From contig JAJGOT010000349.1 in assembly GCA_022457155.1 (NCBI GenBank), positions 672,501 through 736,500 on the forward strand: a stretch of DNA of 64,000 bases. Reading direction: 5' to 3'. Below are positions 10,919-20,365 of this stretch, in pieces. The stretch comes from Cladopsammia gracilis (taxonomy: Eukaryota; Cnidaria; Anthozoa; Scleractinia; Dendrophylliidae). Position 1 is the stretch's first letter. Each line of letters begins with the position of its first letter. The position numbers and the translations under genes are program-made. The notes beneath the pieces were generated by a model. That model had not been told where the DNA came from. It was given only the letters and a program-made list of their open reading frames with translations, and made no database searches.

Positions 10919-11075
10919 AACCAGCACATATATTAGTTGGTTTGCAAACAATTGGTTCATGTGTTGGTGGGGAGGGCGCCTTTGCCAGAAGTCTTTGTAT
11001 TTCATTGTATGATAAGGGTCTGGTAGATGGCAGGGGAGCCGGCTTATCATAGAAGTTGATCTTGCTTGTAGCCAT
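10869..11075 (-). CDS. A1-specific small ORF between capsid and ATPase
   Basis: A 68-residue frame starting MATSKINFYDKP after a perfect late-type TATATATA box, overlapping the ATPase start in another frame. A2 and A3 have only about 10-20 bp here, so this is an A1 insertion or was lost in the others. There are no recognisable motifs; the first 50 residues are Pro/Leu-rich. The promoter position is the main support. Confidence 0.4.
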   Translation of the reverse strand: MATSKINFYDKPAPLPSTRPLSYNEIQRLLAKAPSPPTHEPIVCKPTNICAGYGPKKAAIQRTNRGSH

Positions 11076-11106
11076 GGGGGCTGGTGTATATATATGTGTG
11101 TGTGTC

Positions 11107-12362
11107 TTAGTACTGTACAGATTCCAGCTGCCTGCTCATGATATTCATCTGTGAGTCTGAGATGGTGAAGATGTGACAGTTTGCATTTCCCGAGCCTGTG
11201 CCGTTTCGTTCAATCTCGAGTTGCACGCCATCCTGTGTGTTGACGAGCCGTTGGCCGTTGCCGTGCAGAGCTGGGTCAGCCATGGACCGCAGGTCAATCC
11301 AGAGACCAAACTTGTTGCCTGTGAGATATTTGGTCAGGTTCATGTTGGGCCTGCCACGCGTGTGAAAGTGTCGGGAGATTTCATTCCACATGTTAGTGCC
11401 GGCGATACCCTCGTTGTAGACTCTGTTTGGAACCCCATTTACGGTGACCTTCACTTTGGTGATGTCGGGATTGAAATAGTTCTCAGAGTCCCTTCCACCC
11501 GCTGCATAGGGATCGATGAACAGCAAGAGGATGCCCTTGAGAGACCGGCGTTGTGGGTTTACCCGAAGATTCATCCGAGTGTCCCCGCTTTTTGAGAAGG
11601 GATGCACCCGATCTCGCATTACAAAGTCATAGGCGAACCCCTTGCTGCTAGTATAAGTGCTTGTTGCCTCGTCGGCCAGCTCCTTACGTCTGATTGTCTC
11701 GTACTCCAGCTGGATGTTTTCCAACTTGTACACGAGCTTGCTTGTGTCTGAGCCTCGGACAACTTGGCTTGCGGGGGCTAGGGTTAGTTCGAAGACCAGA
11801 TCACTGTATAGGGCCTGAGGGTACATGATTCCGTGATCAGTTAAGATTTGGTGATCCAGTTTGATGCGGTACTTATTCTTGTATATTGCATCAAGCTTGT
11901 TCTCTGCATCCACGCTTGTTCTCTGCATCCAGTCTTCTTGTCGCCAGCAACAGAGCGAATCTTGCACAAATCCACACTCTGGATGCCCTCCATAAGCATG
12001 TTGTCCCGCTCATCGATTGATTTGAATAGGTCTTCGAAGATCTTGTAGATGTTATACCCAACCGTGTCCTCGACGGTGGTGACGCCAAACTTTACAACGA
12101 ACCTGTCCACCAGGGCCCGAGAAACATTTTGCACGAGAAAGTTGTTAGCGTGGCCCCTGGCTAGGCTAATGTTGAACACAAGGGCAAGTGAGCCGGACAC
12201 AATGACATCATGCTCGCCCAGCTTGGGCACCGAGACGTACAGTGTCTCGCCGGGATTGGCCTCAGATGGGTTGAATGTGATGCGCTTAACGGTTCGCTCT
12301 GCCTTCATGGCACCCACTGTCTTTTCATTGTGAGATGGAAGTAGATTCGGTTGCACAGCCAT
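11107..12362 (-). pseudogene. mcp: Major capsid protein candidate of A1, frameshifted
   Basis: Homologous over its full length to the open copies at 21939-23195 (418 aa) and 33793-35040. Assigned as the double-jelly-roll capsid protein from size, from its position next to the ATPase, and from a shared pattern with the family-B capsid (a conserved LVPxxLxxxFEIxL-type strand in mid-protein). An imperfect tandem duplication of about 19 bp (TGGATGCAGAGAACAAGC) near 11900-11940 shifts the frame. The start at 12362 follows AAATATATACC. Confidence 0.75.
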
Positions 12363-12403
12363 GGTATATATTTGTGTTTTTAAACTTATATTTATATATC
12401 ATC

Positions 12404-13904
12404 ATGGCAGAAGGCGGATATGATATACCTGGTGAGGCAACTGACAGAGATCCTCTCATCCCAGACACAGGGGATGACGATGATAACGATGATGAGAGCT
12501 TAAACACCATGTGGAATCAAATGTCAGAAGAAGAAAAACAAGAAGCGCTCGACGCCTTGAAAGGCCCTGTCCCCGACACCACGCAACCATTTGATCCAGG
12601 TGCTGCTTCCACACCATATGGCGAACAAGTGCCTTTGGCAACAAGAACAAATTTGCCCCCAGACCAACAAGGCACCCGCACTGAAGAAACCTCTTTCATT
12701 ACAGGCAGAAAGAAATCAACTAAATTTTCGGTACGAGCAGAAACCAAAATCAGGTGGGGCCATCATGGAGGTAAAATATCGTACCAGAAACAAATGGTAT
12801 CCTCTTTACACAAAAAGCCGTGGGGCTTTAGAAAAGGCTCTCAACGCTTCTCTTCCCAAAGAGATCAAAGCTGCTCTAGGAAAGTCTTTGGCTGAAGAGT
12901 TCAACGAGACAAATGCTGCATTTGAAGCAAATCAAAAAGAACTGGAAGCAAAACAAAAGGAACTAAAACAAATGGAACAAAGGGCTGCGGATGTACAAAA
13001 ATTGCGCCTCGACATAGATGCACGCAGAAATCGAATCAAAGAGATTGATGACCAGATTCAGGAACTGGAAGATGCACATGGGCCGCTGGATACGGAGGAA
13101 ATACAAAGACTGAAAAATTAAAAGAGAGCCGTTGAATCTGAACACCAAACCAAACGAAAACAACTGGACAATGCGCAAAAAGCTGCCCAACAAAAAAACA
13201 AACTACAAAAACAAATCGACAAACTCATGCTTGACAATAGGGAATTAGAAAGACGCCGAGAGGAGCTTAGAGGAAAACAGGACGCCGTGAAATCACTGGA
13301 CAAACTGAAACAGAACAAAGAAGACCTTGAACGACAGAACGCTGAAGACAAGCGCGTCATAGAGGCTAAGAACACTTCTCCCTCTGAAAGAGAAGCCGCG
13401 GAAGCCCGGGTTGTAGAACGTGAAGAAGAGCTGGCAAGGGTCAACACAGAAATTGAGGTGCGGAAAAGGGGCATGTCTTTGAGAGAGGTAAAGTCGCACA
13501 CGAGCCACGATGGCCCACACGGCCGGAGCTTAACCCGGTTTCTGTAGCATGAAGCAACTAGGAATATTGCTACTCCCCCTTTGAGAGAGAGGGTCAGAGA
13601 AATCTTCAAGAAATATGGATGGACCCTTCAAGCGATTGTTCTGGCAGCTGGCATCACCATCAGCGCTGTGGTACTCTCCACCTTGAATGGCCTGGCAAAG
13701 GCCACCAAGGCTATTGGAAATGGGCTTAAAGAGCTTAGCAAAAAGGCAGCCAACGCCCTGTATGGCTTGATTGGCTCGATTGTGAGCTTCATCTTCAAAG
13801 CGGCTGGGTCAGTCATCTCCTTTCTGGGTAAACACGCCTGGCTGCTCATCCTTGCCGTTGTGGCCTTCCTTGTTGAAAGGATCACCAAGCGGGCGAAGTC
13901 TTGA
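12404..13904 (+). pseudogene. Acidic coiled-coil protein with C-terminal membrane domain, broken
   Basis: The N-terminus is acidic (PDTGDDDDNDDES). A long KELEAKQKEL-type coiled coil follows, then hydrophobic helices (GLIGSIVSFIFKAAG, HAWLLILAVVAFLVE) and a basic tail. Lesions: a frame change near 12760, an in-frame TAA at 13119-13121, and a 92-bp retroelement-like insertion at 13488-13579. The other copies are 20545-21900 and 32372-33754. The architecture suggests a membrane-inserting virion or morphogenesis protein; no family is recognised. Confidence 0.75.
13488..13579 (+). mobile_element. 92-bp SINE-like insertion with 11-bp target duplication
   Basis: CTTTGAGAGAG is present on both sides (13477-13487 and 13580-13590). 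The insert starts GTAAAGTCGCACACGAGCC and ends with CTACTCCCC. The other family-A copies lack it. The word GTAGCATGAAGCAACTAGGA resembles a repeat I recall from cnidarian genomes, but the family was not checked. Confidence 0.7.
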
Positions 13905-13913
13905 GCTTTGCGC

Positions 13914-14137
13914 TTATCTGAACCAAACGATAACGCCTGCCAAAGCAATCGCACCCCCAGCAATGAGGGCCTTGTTTACGTGATGTGAATCGGGTTGTGG
14001 TGTGGGCTGTGGTGTGGGCTGTGGTGTTGGTGTGGGTGTGGGTGTGGCCTTTGCGATGCCCTGTGCCTGTGTGGCCTGTTTTTGTATCGGGTTTGATGGG
14101 TGACTGGTGGATTAATCTTTGTCTGTCCCCCATCCAT
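13914..14137 (-). pseudogene. Proline-rich protein with C-terminal membrane anchor (A1), frameshifted
   Basis: The intact homologue is at 20278-20544. A 4-bp deletion after about codon 11 shifts the frame. The downstream part still encodes a TPTPQP repeat tract and the hydrophobic tail (HHVNKALI...VIVWFR). The start at 14137 lies within the 3' end of the 532-residue gene, giving a 26-bp overlap. Confidence 0.7.
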
Positions 14138-15710
14138 GGGGCGAAGGGAGGCTTTTTTTTGTGCCCAGGTTAACATCGTTGTTCACACCCAGCTTCATCC
14201 CTTGCGTTGCCTCCTTGAGATTGTTGTTGTACCCCACCACGCTCTCTGTGTTGATAATCATGCGTGACGGCATCAGCCAGCTTCCAGGTGCTGTCGCAAA
14301 GTCTAAGCGCACTTTCGTTGCTTGGATGGCAAGCTGGTATCGCTGTACGCTTGTTGCGATGTCGTTCAGTATTATGGCCTCCTCTAGATGGGTGAGGAAT
14401 ACTCTCTGCGTTTCAAACGCCCGGCCTCCTCTTCCAATGATGCTGCTGCGAGTGTTTGCTTGTGCACCCAGAATGCAGTACACAAAGGCCTCGATTGATT
14501 GGTTCATACGCGCGAGCCCTGGCTGTGTTGGCCCTTGTGCATAATTCGGTACAAAGTGTTCAAACTGACTAACCGCGCCTTGGTCGTTACGAACGAAGTA
14601 TATGCCGTTGGCGAGATAGTTTGGGTCTTTTCTGTTTGTAATGCGCTCGTCATCAAACAGGGCTAGATCGGGATCAGGATAGTCGTAATCAGTAGAAAGG
14701 GGCCCATCATATGCAACCCAAATGTACACATTGCCAAGCCCGTGATTCTTACCGTATGTGAAACGGAAGTCAGAATTGGGGTCTACACCGAACTCTTGGC
14801 AAATCCTCTTGTATGCGTCGATGTTGAACTTGTTGTCTTCCTGGTTGAATGTAGGGTCGTCTGGCAAAGCACTCACGCTCTGTTCCCCACCCAGCTTGTA
14901 GAGTATTCGTCTTGTTGTGAAATAGACGTGAAACCTGTAAAATGACCGGAGCTGCGGGGTTAGGGAGAGAGTAGAGTTCTTATCAAACAGAAGGTCACGC
15001 GAGATCCCGCAGCCGGTTGTTGCACACCACAGGGCGAAGTTCAGTTGTTGTGGCCAGAAACTCATTTGCGGGCTGCCGAGCCACTGTCTGCCATATTTCG
15101 CGGTTGTGAACGTAATCTGTGTGTCTCTGAAAATGTTTCTGTATTTCGTTGTGAAATAATCAGTTGCTGTGACATAGATCTTTTGCGCTTCGTCGTTCAA
15201 GATTGCTCCAATCATCATGTCTTTGTCGATTGAGGTGGAGAATTCAACAGCAGGGATTGGTTTTTGTGCGTTTCGGTTTAACGTCAACTGATAGGGGAAA
15301 CCGCCAATATACTCTAAGCCAAGGGCGTCTTTCAGGGCTTGTGTCCAATTCTTGTGTGGTATGTCTGAGGGCATAGCCCATGAGCCTTGCCCCTCTGGGA
15401 AAAGTACTACTGCTGAGGCTTTGTGCTTTTCGTCGAAAGAAACTTCTGTTGTAAATCTTGACATATCAGCGTGCGGGAAACGCCTTTTGAAGTCTGAGAT
15501 AGCCTTAGCCTTGGCAGCTGTAGAGAGTTTTGCGGCTTCTGGCGTTCTCATCCAAGCCAGTTGCGGATCTACTGCGGGTTGTGTTGTTCTAGGGTGCTGG
15601 TAGATATTAGGGGGGCTATAAAACGGAGGCGGGGGTCCATAATCGTGGCCGCCAATGTCTAGATCGATATTTGAACCAGGATTAAAACCACCAGGGCGTC
15701 TGCCGAACAT
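14112..15710 (-). CDS. 532-aa conserved family-A protein, structural candidate
   Basis: The only uninterrupted copy of three in the window. The Gly/Pro-rich N-terminus (MFGRRPGGFNPGSN, PPPPFYSPP) is followed by a basic helical segment (SDFKRRFPHAD) and a large aromatic-rich domain (FYRFHVYFTTRRILYKLGG, YIWVAYDGPLSTDYDY). Late in the protein is AFVYCILGAQANTRSS. No enzymatic motif was seen. It is divergently paired with the penton-like gene across only 29 bp of TATA-rich DNA, so the two are probably co-expressed. A virion role is inferred from this pairing. Confidence 0.8.
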   Translation of the reverse strand: MFGRRPGGFNPGSNIDLDIGGHDYGPPPPFYSPPNIYQHPRTTQPAVDPQLAWMRTPEAAKLSTAAKAKAISDFKRRFPHADMSRFTTEVSFDEKHKASAVVLFPEGQGSWAMPSDIPHKNWTQALKDALGLEYIGGFPYQLTLNRNAQKPIPAVEFSTSIDKDMMIGAILNDEAQKIYVTATDYFTTKYRNIFRDTQITFTTAKYGRQWLGSPQMSFWPQQLNFALWCATTGCGISRDLLFDKNSTLSLTPQLRSFYRFHVYFTTRRILYKLGGEQSVSALPDDPTFNQEDNKFNIDAYKRICQEFGVDPNSDFRFTYGKNHGLGNVYIWVAYDGPLSTDYDYPDPDLALFDDERITNRKDPNYLANGIYFVRNDQGAVSQFEHFVPNYAQGPTQPGLARMNQSIEAFVYCILGAQANTRSSIIGRGGRAFETQRVFLTHLEEAIILNDIATSVQRYQLAIQATKVRLDFATAPGSWLMPSRMIINTESVVGYNNNLKEATQGMKLGVNNDVNLGTKKSLPSPHGWGTDKD

Positions 15711-15739
15711 GATTATATAAATATATTTATATATAAACA
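15711..15739. promoter_or_regulatory. Bidirectional TATA promoter, A1
   Basis: 29 bp made almost only of A and T (ATTATATAAATATATTTATA) separate the ATGs of the 532-aa and penton-like genes. The same arrangement recurs at 30554-30580 in A3, so the sequence has been kept. Confidence 0.65.
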
Positions 15740-16408
15740 ATGGTTGTGTTAACAATCGTCGCACCTTCGAACCCTCACACCATCTACTTCGATCACCCGC
15801 TTACGAAACCGAGCTATATTCAGCTTGTCTCTTGTTCTCTTTACAACTCGTGGCATAATTTGAAAGAAAATGCAACTATTTCAACAACAACACCTGACTC
15901 CAATGGAACAACTCCAACTGTGACATTACCTCAAGGGCATTACACCATTGATAGCCTAGCGAAAGAATTTAACGACTTAGTCACGCATAGAATAAAAATA
16001 CAATTATCAGCTACTGTAAATACACCAGTCGGCTCGATGGTCATTCACAATGGAAGTAATGTAAAGTTTAGTGACAATCTGGCAAAATTACTTGGTACAA
16101 GATCTGTATTGTTTTTAGTAACATTCATCAAAGGATTAACATCACCAAGCACTTACTTTATCCACTGCGATCTGGTTGATAAAGAACAGAACCTGTTTAA
16201 CGGGAAGCCTTTGACAGTCTTGGCGCGATTTGATCTTCGCGGAAAGCCTTTTCAAAAGGTTTTTTATGAATCAACACAGCAGAACATCTTGCGTGACGTC
16301 TCGTCTGGCGATTATGAAAACAGCATAACTCTGTCTGTGAGGGATGAGAACAATGACCTTTTTGACTTCAATAACAGGCCTCTTGAATTTGAAATTGTGA
16401 TAAATTAA
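15740..16408 (+). CDS. Penton-like minor capsid candidate of A1, 222 aa
   Basis: Uninterrupted. It is beta-rich, with TIYFDHPLTKP near the N-terminus, HYTIDSLAKEFN in the middle, and a final strand pattern SVRDENNDLFDFNNRPLEFE. The size and the last pattern (charged turn, DFN, then F/L-x-F) match the family-B gene at 44013-44789, which also sits in the capsid region, supporting a single-jelly-roll penton. A structure comparison was not run. Confidence 0.6.
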   Translation: MVVLTIVAPSNPHTIYFDHPLTKPSYIQLVSCSLYNSWHNLKENATISTTTPDSNGTTPTVTLPQGHYTIDSLAKEFNDLVTHRIKIQLSATVNTPVGSMVIHNGSNVKFSDNLAKLLGTRSVLFLVTFIKGLTSPSTYFIHCDLVDKEQNLFNGKPLTVLARFDLRGKPFQKVFYESTQQNILRDVSSGDYENSITLSVRDENNDLFDFNNRPLEFEIVIN

Positions 16409-16427
16409 AATCTAATATATACAAACC

Positions 16428-17105
16428 ATAAGCTCGGCTAACGTGTTGCCATCAGCTCCTGAATACAGCGAGACTCAATCACTTTACCCAGTCTTGCCCA
16501 ACGGTGAAGACTTCAGACTCAAGAAAATCTCTGACATGCAAAAAGAACTTGAGTCACAGGCTGACCACTATAGGCAAGTTGCGAAGAAATATAAGCGAAC
16601 ACACACTATTGTCCACGGAACCGCAGTAAGTTTTGGTTTCATTTCTACAGGCTTGTCTTCAGCAACAATCGCCACAGCTCTGACCGGAGTCGGGCTCATC
16701 GCCAGCCCTGCTATTGCTGGTGTTGCTGCTATGACAGGTTTTTCATCGCCCGGCCTCACTATGTTTAGCAAGCGCCTCGAGAAAAAGATCACGAAACACG
16801 AAAAAATATGCACACTCGCCCTTGGTAAACGAAACTCTGTCTGTGAGCTGGTTTCAAAAGCTCTAACTGACAAGAGTATAAGCGATTCAGAGTTCAAAAT
16901 CATCCTCCGTGAAGTGGAAAAGTATCACGAACTAAAGAACGAAATCCGCTCTGGTGAAACAAAGACCACCAAAGTAAACAAACAAACTCAAACTCAAGAT
17001 CTTGAAAAACTCAGAGGCGAGCTTCGCATAGAAGTAAAAGAAGAATTTCAAAAAAAAAAGGTAAATCGTCTTACCGCTGTGTCCAAGTCAGATTTGAAAG
17101 AGTAA
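16428..17105 (+). CDS. Two-membrane-segment helical protein of A1, start codon lost
   Basis: The open frame matches the A3 gene at 29179-29853, but the A3 ATG is ATA here (16428-16430). The next in-frame option is GTG 16443 or a later ATG. A coiled N-terminal helix precedes a Gly/Ala-rich hydrophobic hairpin (ATALTGVGLIASPAIAGVAA), then a charged helical C-terminus. The layout recalls SLATT-type 2TM proteins and is shared with the family-B gene at 48290-48772. Late-type ATATATACA lies just upstream. Confidence 0.65.
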   Translation: MSSANVLPSAPEYSETQSLYPVLPNGEDFRLKKISDMQKELESQADHYRQVAKKYKRTHTIVHGTAVSFGFISTGLSSATIATALTGVGLIASPAIAGVAAMTGFSSPGLTMFSKRLEKKITKHEKICTLALGKRNSVCELVSKALTDKSISDSEFKIILREVEKYHELKNEIRSGETKTTKVNKQTQTQDLEKLRGELRIEVKEEFQKKKVNRLTAVSKSDLKE

Positions 17106-17271
17106 ACTCGGGTTTTAATCTACAAATCTTGAGGGAAAAAGCCCGCCACACACCAAATATACATAACTGAATGATGCATCATCCACCTTCTGATTGGTTG
17201 AAAAAAATCATACGACTAACAATAGCTATTAATGATGACTCATTTCCTGTTACCGGAAATCACGGGGAACC
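17106..17271. other. Intergenic stretch of A1, nothing recognised
   Basis: 166 bp of AT-rich sequence between the 2TM protein and the VLTF3-like gene. It includes TGATGCATCATCC and a TTACCGGAAATCA word. No ORF or repeat was matched elsewhere. Confidence 0.4.
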
Positions 17272-17304
17272 CCCAATTGAAAAAAACAATTGTAATGTAT
17301 AAAC
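17272..17304 (+). promoter_or_regulatory. Early-type promoter, VLTF3-like gene of A1
   Basis: CCAATTGAAAAAAACAATTG is followed by GTATAAAC and ATG. This matches the early promoter class, with a TATAAA variant. The A3 homologue (28638-28672, reverse) is more divergent. Confidence 0.5.
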
Positions 17305-17976
17305 ATGACTGAGTTCTCCGCACGGCTCAATGAACTTGACAAAGAACACAAATTTGCCATCCTTCGCTCGCTATACGGTGTCAGCGATTACAGAAAAGAA
17401 ATACACCGCTTGTGCCTGCCGGAAAAACTTTATCAAATCTACGAAGATATGGGGCAGGCAGAGATGGGGAAACAATATCTACAAAAATATTATAACAACG
17501 TACAGCATGAACGTTGGACCCGAAGATTCCTGTCTTGTTATACTTGTGGTGGCTCATTTTTGCGATGAATCGATTCTTGCGAACTTTATTGCAAAAAATG
17601 CGGTCGTGTGGATGTGCTAGAAGATGATGCTCCGGCATATACCGATCAAAACATTTTTCACAAGCTAAGGCAAAGTCAGTCGGGGCGAAGTTATGCGTTT
17701 GGGTATGCTTTTAACCGGCTTATCAAGAAGCTCGAATTTCTGCCTGTGAAATTAACTGTAGATCAAATCAATGAGACGAAACGCATCTTTAAAAATATAG
17801 AAGCTCGGCTTCCGAGAATCTCTTATAAGTTTGTGATCTACAAAATCCTGTACATTACAACCCCGCTTGAAGCCCCGCAACGAGCGATTGTAAATTGCCT
17901 GAGACAACAGATGTCAAATTATATGATAATTAAAAAGGAACATTTATGGGACAATGCTTTCCGAGATCTGGAGTAA
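17305..17976 (+). pseudogene. VLTF3-like transcription factor of A1, one stop
   Basis: A zinc ribbon (CYTCGG ... YCKKCG) and a C-terminal part ending PRISYKFVIYKILYI resemble poxvirus late transcription factor VLTF3-like proteins, known from giant viruses and some Polinton-like elements. A single in-frame TGA (17566-17568) lies between the two zinc-ligand pairs; it is probably a CGA to TGA change. The 3' end overlaps the YqaJ gene end. The assignment rests on layout and motif, not on a search. Confidence 0.55.
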
Positions 17977-19092
17977 GCGTTGCCGCTTTCTCCATTAGAA
18001 AGGCTTCCAACATGGCACTGTCATCACCGCTGTTGTCTTCAAAAGTTTCACCAGGTATGGTTTTGTTAAATTGTTTTTGATTTGATAAATTTTCATGTAT
18101 TTTTTTCGAAGGCTTCCCAAGTTCTCGTGAAAGCGCTCCACCTTCGTTTGAATGTTGTTTAAGAACCCCTTTTGCTTGACAATTTGACGTTCTGTGACGT
18201 CCAATAATTTCCATGCAAACACTGCCACCGGCCTAGGGTCCTCGTCTGGAGCAAGGAAAGCCTTTTGCATTCTGTTGTACCGCAAATACTCCTCGTCTCC
18301 GTACTGTTCGCTGAACGACATTCTTACCGCGCCGTAAGAGCACCATAGGTCTTTCTCGGCTATTGAAGACATTATTTTCTCAAACGCCTGAGTTTGCTTA
18401 AGAGCACCAATGTCGATTAGTTCTTTTTGATTGCGTGTTAGCTTTTGTTTTGAAAACAAATAACAGATGCCCCAGGCGAGCGTATTATAACCTTTTGTCT
18501 TGTATATATTTCCACCGTTTAGAAGTTTATTATGAAGCAAACTTGGCTCTATCTGTTGCAAAGAGCACATTCTGAAGTAAGAATCAACGAAAAGGCCTTT
18601 GTTGACCATAGCTCTGCTAAAAGCAAGACCAGTTTGTAGCTGGGTTGCATAATAACTAGGAACTCGAGACATAGCTATTTTCCGCTTGAAAGGACACTTG
18701 AACTCCAAAAGAATTAAAGTGTTTTCTTTGTCTAGATAATAGCCGTCAGGACTGCATGTTACCTTTCGATATAGTGGGTGGTCTCTTGCTAGATTGATAG
18801 ATATGCTGTGAGCAAAAACTCTAACAGAATGCTTCTGCTCAAAGTACTTACGTGCAAGCGGCTCGAACAGATTGCCCTAGGTACAGGCTGTATTGTTATG
18901 CATGTCTGCTGGCTGTATTTTCTTTAAGAGCAAGCTCTTTGGTGTTTCGAATGGCGAAACACCGGTCAAGGCTGCAATTTCGGACGCACCAATAGTATTT
19001 TGTCGGTAGCTCACCCAGTCGGCGCTCTTTTGTTTCAGACCAGTGTTCCTCGATTTGAGAAAGTTCAAGAACACTTGTGTTGTCGTCATCAT
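17930..19092 (-). pseudogene. YqaJ/lambda-exonuclease-type recombinase of A1, broken
   Basis: A PD-(D/E)XK exonuclease of the YqaJ family, acting in viral recombination and end-processing. Seen: IGASEIAALTGVSPFETP near the N-terminus, CSPDGYYLD, and LLEFKCPFKRK (the D...ExK metal site). A TAG at 18877-18879 replaces Trp. An A-run near 18105 shifts the frame, so the C-terminal part is read in another frame down to about 17930. ATGATG at 19092 follows an early promoter. Confidence 0.85.
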
Positions 19093-19126
19093 TGATATAC
19101 GAAAGGTAAGGGTTTATTCAATTGGT
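19093..19126 (-). promoter_or_regulatory. Early-type promoter of A1 YqaJ gene
   Basis: Reading the minus strand: CCAATTGAATAAACCC, then TTTCGTATATCA and the ATG. It overlaps the last codons of the upstream cargo gene, which ends in the same CAATTGAA word. Confidence 0.6.
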
Positions 19127-19761
19127 AAAACCAGAGCATTGAGAATATAAGAACGAATCGCTAACATTGTTTCCTTTACTGAAGTTGTATCCGAAACCTC
19201 CCAAAATTCAGAGGCACCCTTTTCCTGATATAGCCTCAGTAGACGAATAGTTTTCACAAGCGTTTGAACATCTTCATGCGTGCTCATATCAGTTCGAACA
19301 TAATCATTTGGTAACTTAGTGATTAGCCTTGTAGGAAGTAAAATAATATTCTTGTAACGACGGAAAACAGCTTTCGTAACCGCGCCTCCAATGTCAATCG
19401 GCTTTCTCATGATTTCAACCCAGCAATGCCACGATACAAATTCACCATGTTGTTGAAACCCCTCGATCACCTCCGATACATACCCTGCTGCCGATAGAAC
19501 GTCCACTACAAGTATCGCTGATGAAAGACACGCTGCATAAATACCTGCATCGAGTAGCATGTTGAAAATCATGTTAACAATCTCTATCACATTTTCTGGT
19601 AAGCATGTTCGTGTAGAAATTGCCTCGTTTGATACCTCAAGACTAGCTATATGGTTAGCGCACAAAGCTGCACTTAGTGGAGGGGCCCTCTCAGTTTTAT
19701 TTCCATACAAACGATTCTTTTTAAGGCGTTGCCTTAAAAGCGTTTTCTTTCCACGACCCAT
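19114..19761 (-). CDS. Cargo gene of A1: possible papain/transglutaminase-like protein
   Basis: 215 residues, uninterrupted. The very basic N-terminus (MGRGKKTLLRQRLKKNR) could bind nucleic acid or direct nuclear import. In mid-protein, a Cys in AACLSSAILV, a His in FVSWHCWVE and an Asp in PIDIGGA follow the order and spacing of a transglutaminase-like Cys-His-Asp triad. A3 has an unrelated gene in this slot. The promoter lies inside the TIR. No family could be confirmed; the triad reading is my inference. Confidence 0.45.
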   Translation of the reverse strand: MGRGKKTLLRQRLKKNRLYGNKTERAPPLSAALCANHIASLEVSNEAISTRTCLPENVIEIVNMIFNMLLDAGIYAACLSSAILVVDVLSAAGYVSEVIEGFQQHGEFVSWHCWVEIMRKPIDIGGAVTKAVFRRYKNIILLPTRLITKLPNDYVRTDMSTHEDVQTLVKTIRLLRLYQEKGASEFWEVSDTTSVKETMLAIRSYILNALVLPIE

Positions 19762-19797
19762 CGCGATATACAAGGGGTTAACATTTGTTCAATTGAC
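19762..19797 (-). promoter_or_regulatory. TIR-borne early promoter facing the A1 cargo gene
   Basis: Minus strand: TCAATTGAACAAATGTT, then ACCCCTTGTATA and the ATG at 19761. Because it lies in the TIR, both ends of the element fire inward from the same promoter. Confidence 0.6.
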
Positions 19798-19996
19798 AAC
19801 ACCGACCCCAGTTCACACAAGAGGTGATTACTATGTAGTAGAGGGAGTGGGTACATCCGGCCCCACCCCAAAATAAGGCCCCAAAGGCCCGAGTGACCGC
19901 CCCTGCGGACGAATGCAATGAGGCCGCAGGGGCGGTAACTCGGGCCTTTGGGGCCTTATTTTGGGTGGGGCCGGATCACCCACTCCCTCTACTACT
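19764..19996 (-). repeat. A1 right TIR with terminal palindrome
   Basis: Inverted counterpart of 1242-1476. The palindromic outer part is about 19833-19996 and ends CCCTCTACTACT. The inner part carries the promoter that faces the cargo gene at 19761. Small differences from the left TIR (for example GTGACC versus GTTACC) indicate some age. Confidence 0.92.
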
Positions 19997-20365
19997 GCGT
20001 TCGAAACGCAGAGAGTATTCCTCACGCTCTTAGAGGACGCCATAAGACTAAACGACATATCTAAGAGCGTACAGCATTATCAGCAGGCCATCCAAGCAAC
20101 GAAAGTGTGGCTAAACTTTGTAGTTGCCCCTGGGAGCTGGCTGATGCCGTCTCGCATGGTTATCAACACATAGAGCGTGGTGGGGTACAATAACAATCTT
20201 ATGCAGGCAACGCAAGGGATGAAGCTGGGCGTGAACAACGATGTCAATCTAGGCACAAAAAAGCATCCTTGCGCCCCATGGACGGTGGCCCGACAAAGAT
20301 TAATCCACCAAACAGCCACCCATCGAACCCGATACATGAACAGGCGACACAGGCACAGGGCATAG
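19997..20365 (+). pseudogene. 532-residue protein of A2, 3' part
   Basis: Resumes at the base after A1 with GCGTTCGAAACG, in the frame broken at 1241. It carries AFETQRVFL, the final conserved segments and a TAG at 20171-20173 (Glu codon in A1). The last codons diverge from A1 and overlap the start of the next gene. Confidence 0.85.

Larger units (their letters stand above)
1242..19996 (-). mobile_element. Complete family-A Polinton A1 (18.76 kb)
   Basis: Both ends carry the AGTAGTAGAGGGAGTGGGT inverted terminus. GCGTT flanks both sides (1237-1241 and 19997-20001); a 6-bp duplication would need one C lost on the left. The element interrupts A2's 532-residue gene, whose codons resume exactly at 19997. 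Inside are polymerase, integrase, ATPase, capsid, penton, YqaJ and VLTF3-like genes, several with stops or frameshifts, so the copy is probably not active. It lies in the opposite orientation to A2 and A3. Confidence 0.9.

Noticed and set aside
14119..15603. Plus-strand ORFs opposite the 532-residue gene
   Set aside because: Same shadows recur opposite the other copies (for example 712-915), so they follow from the codon pattern of the real gene.
17995..18708. Independent gene starting MEFKCPFKRK
   Set aside because: It is the C-terminal part of the YqaJ gene, in frame with 19092 and separated only by a TAG.
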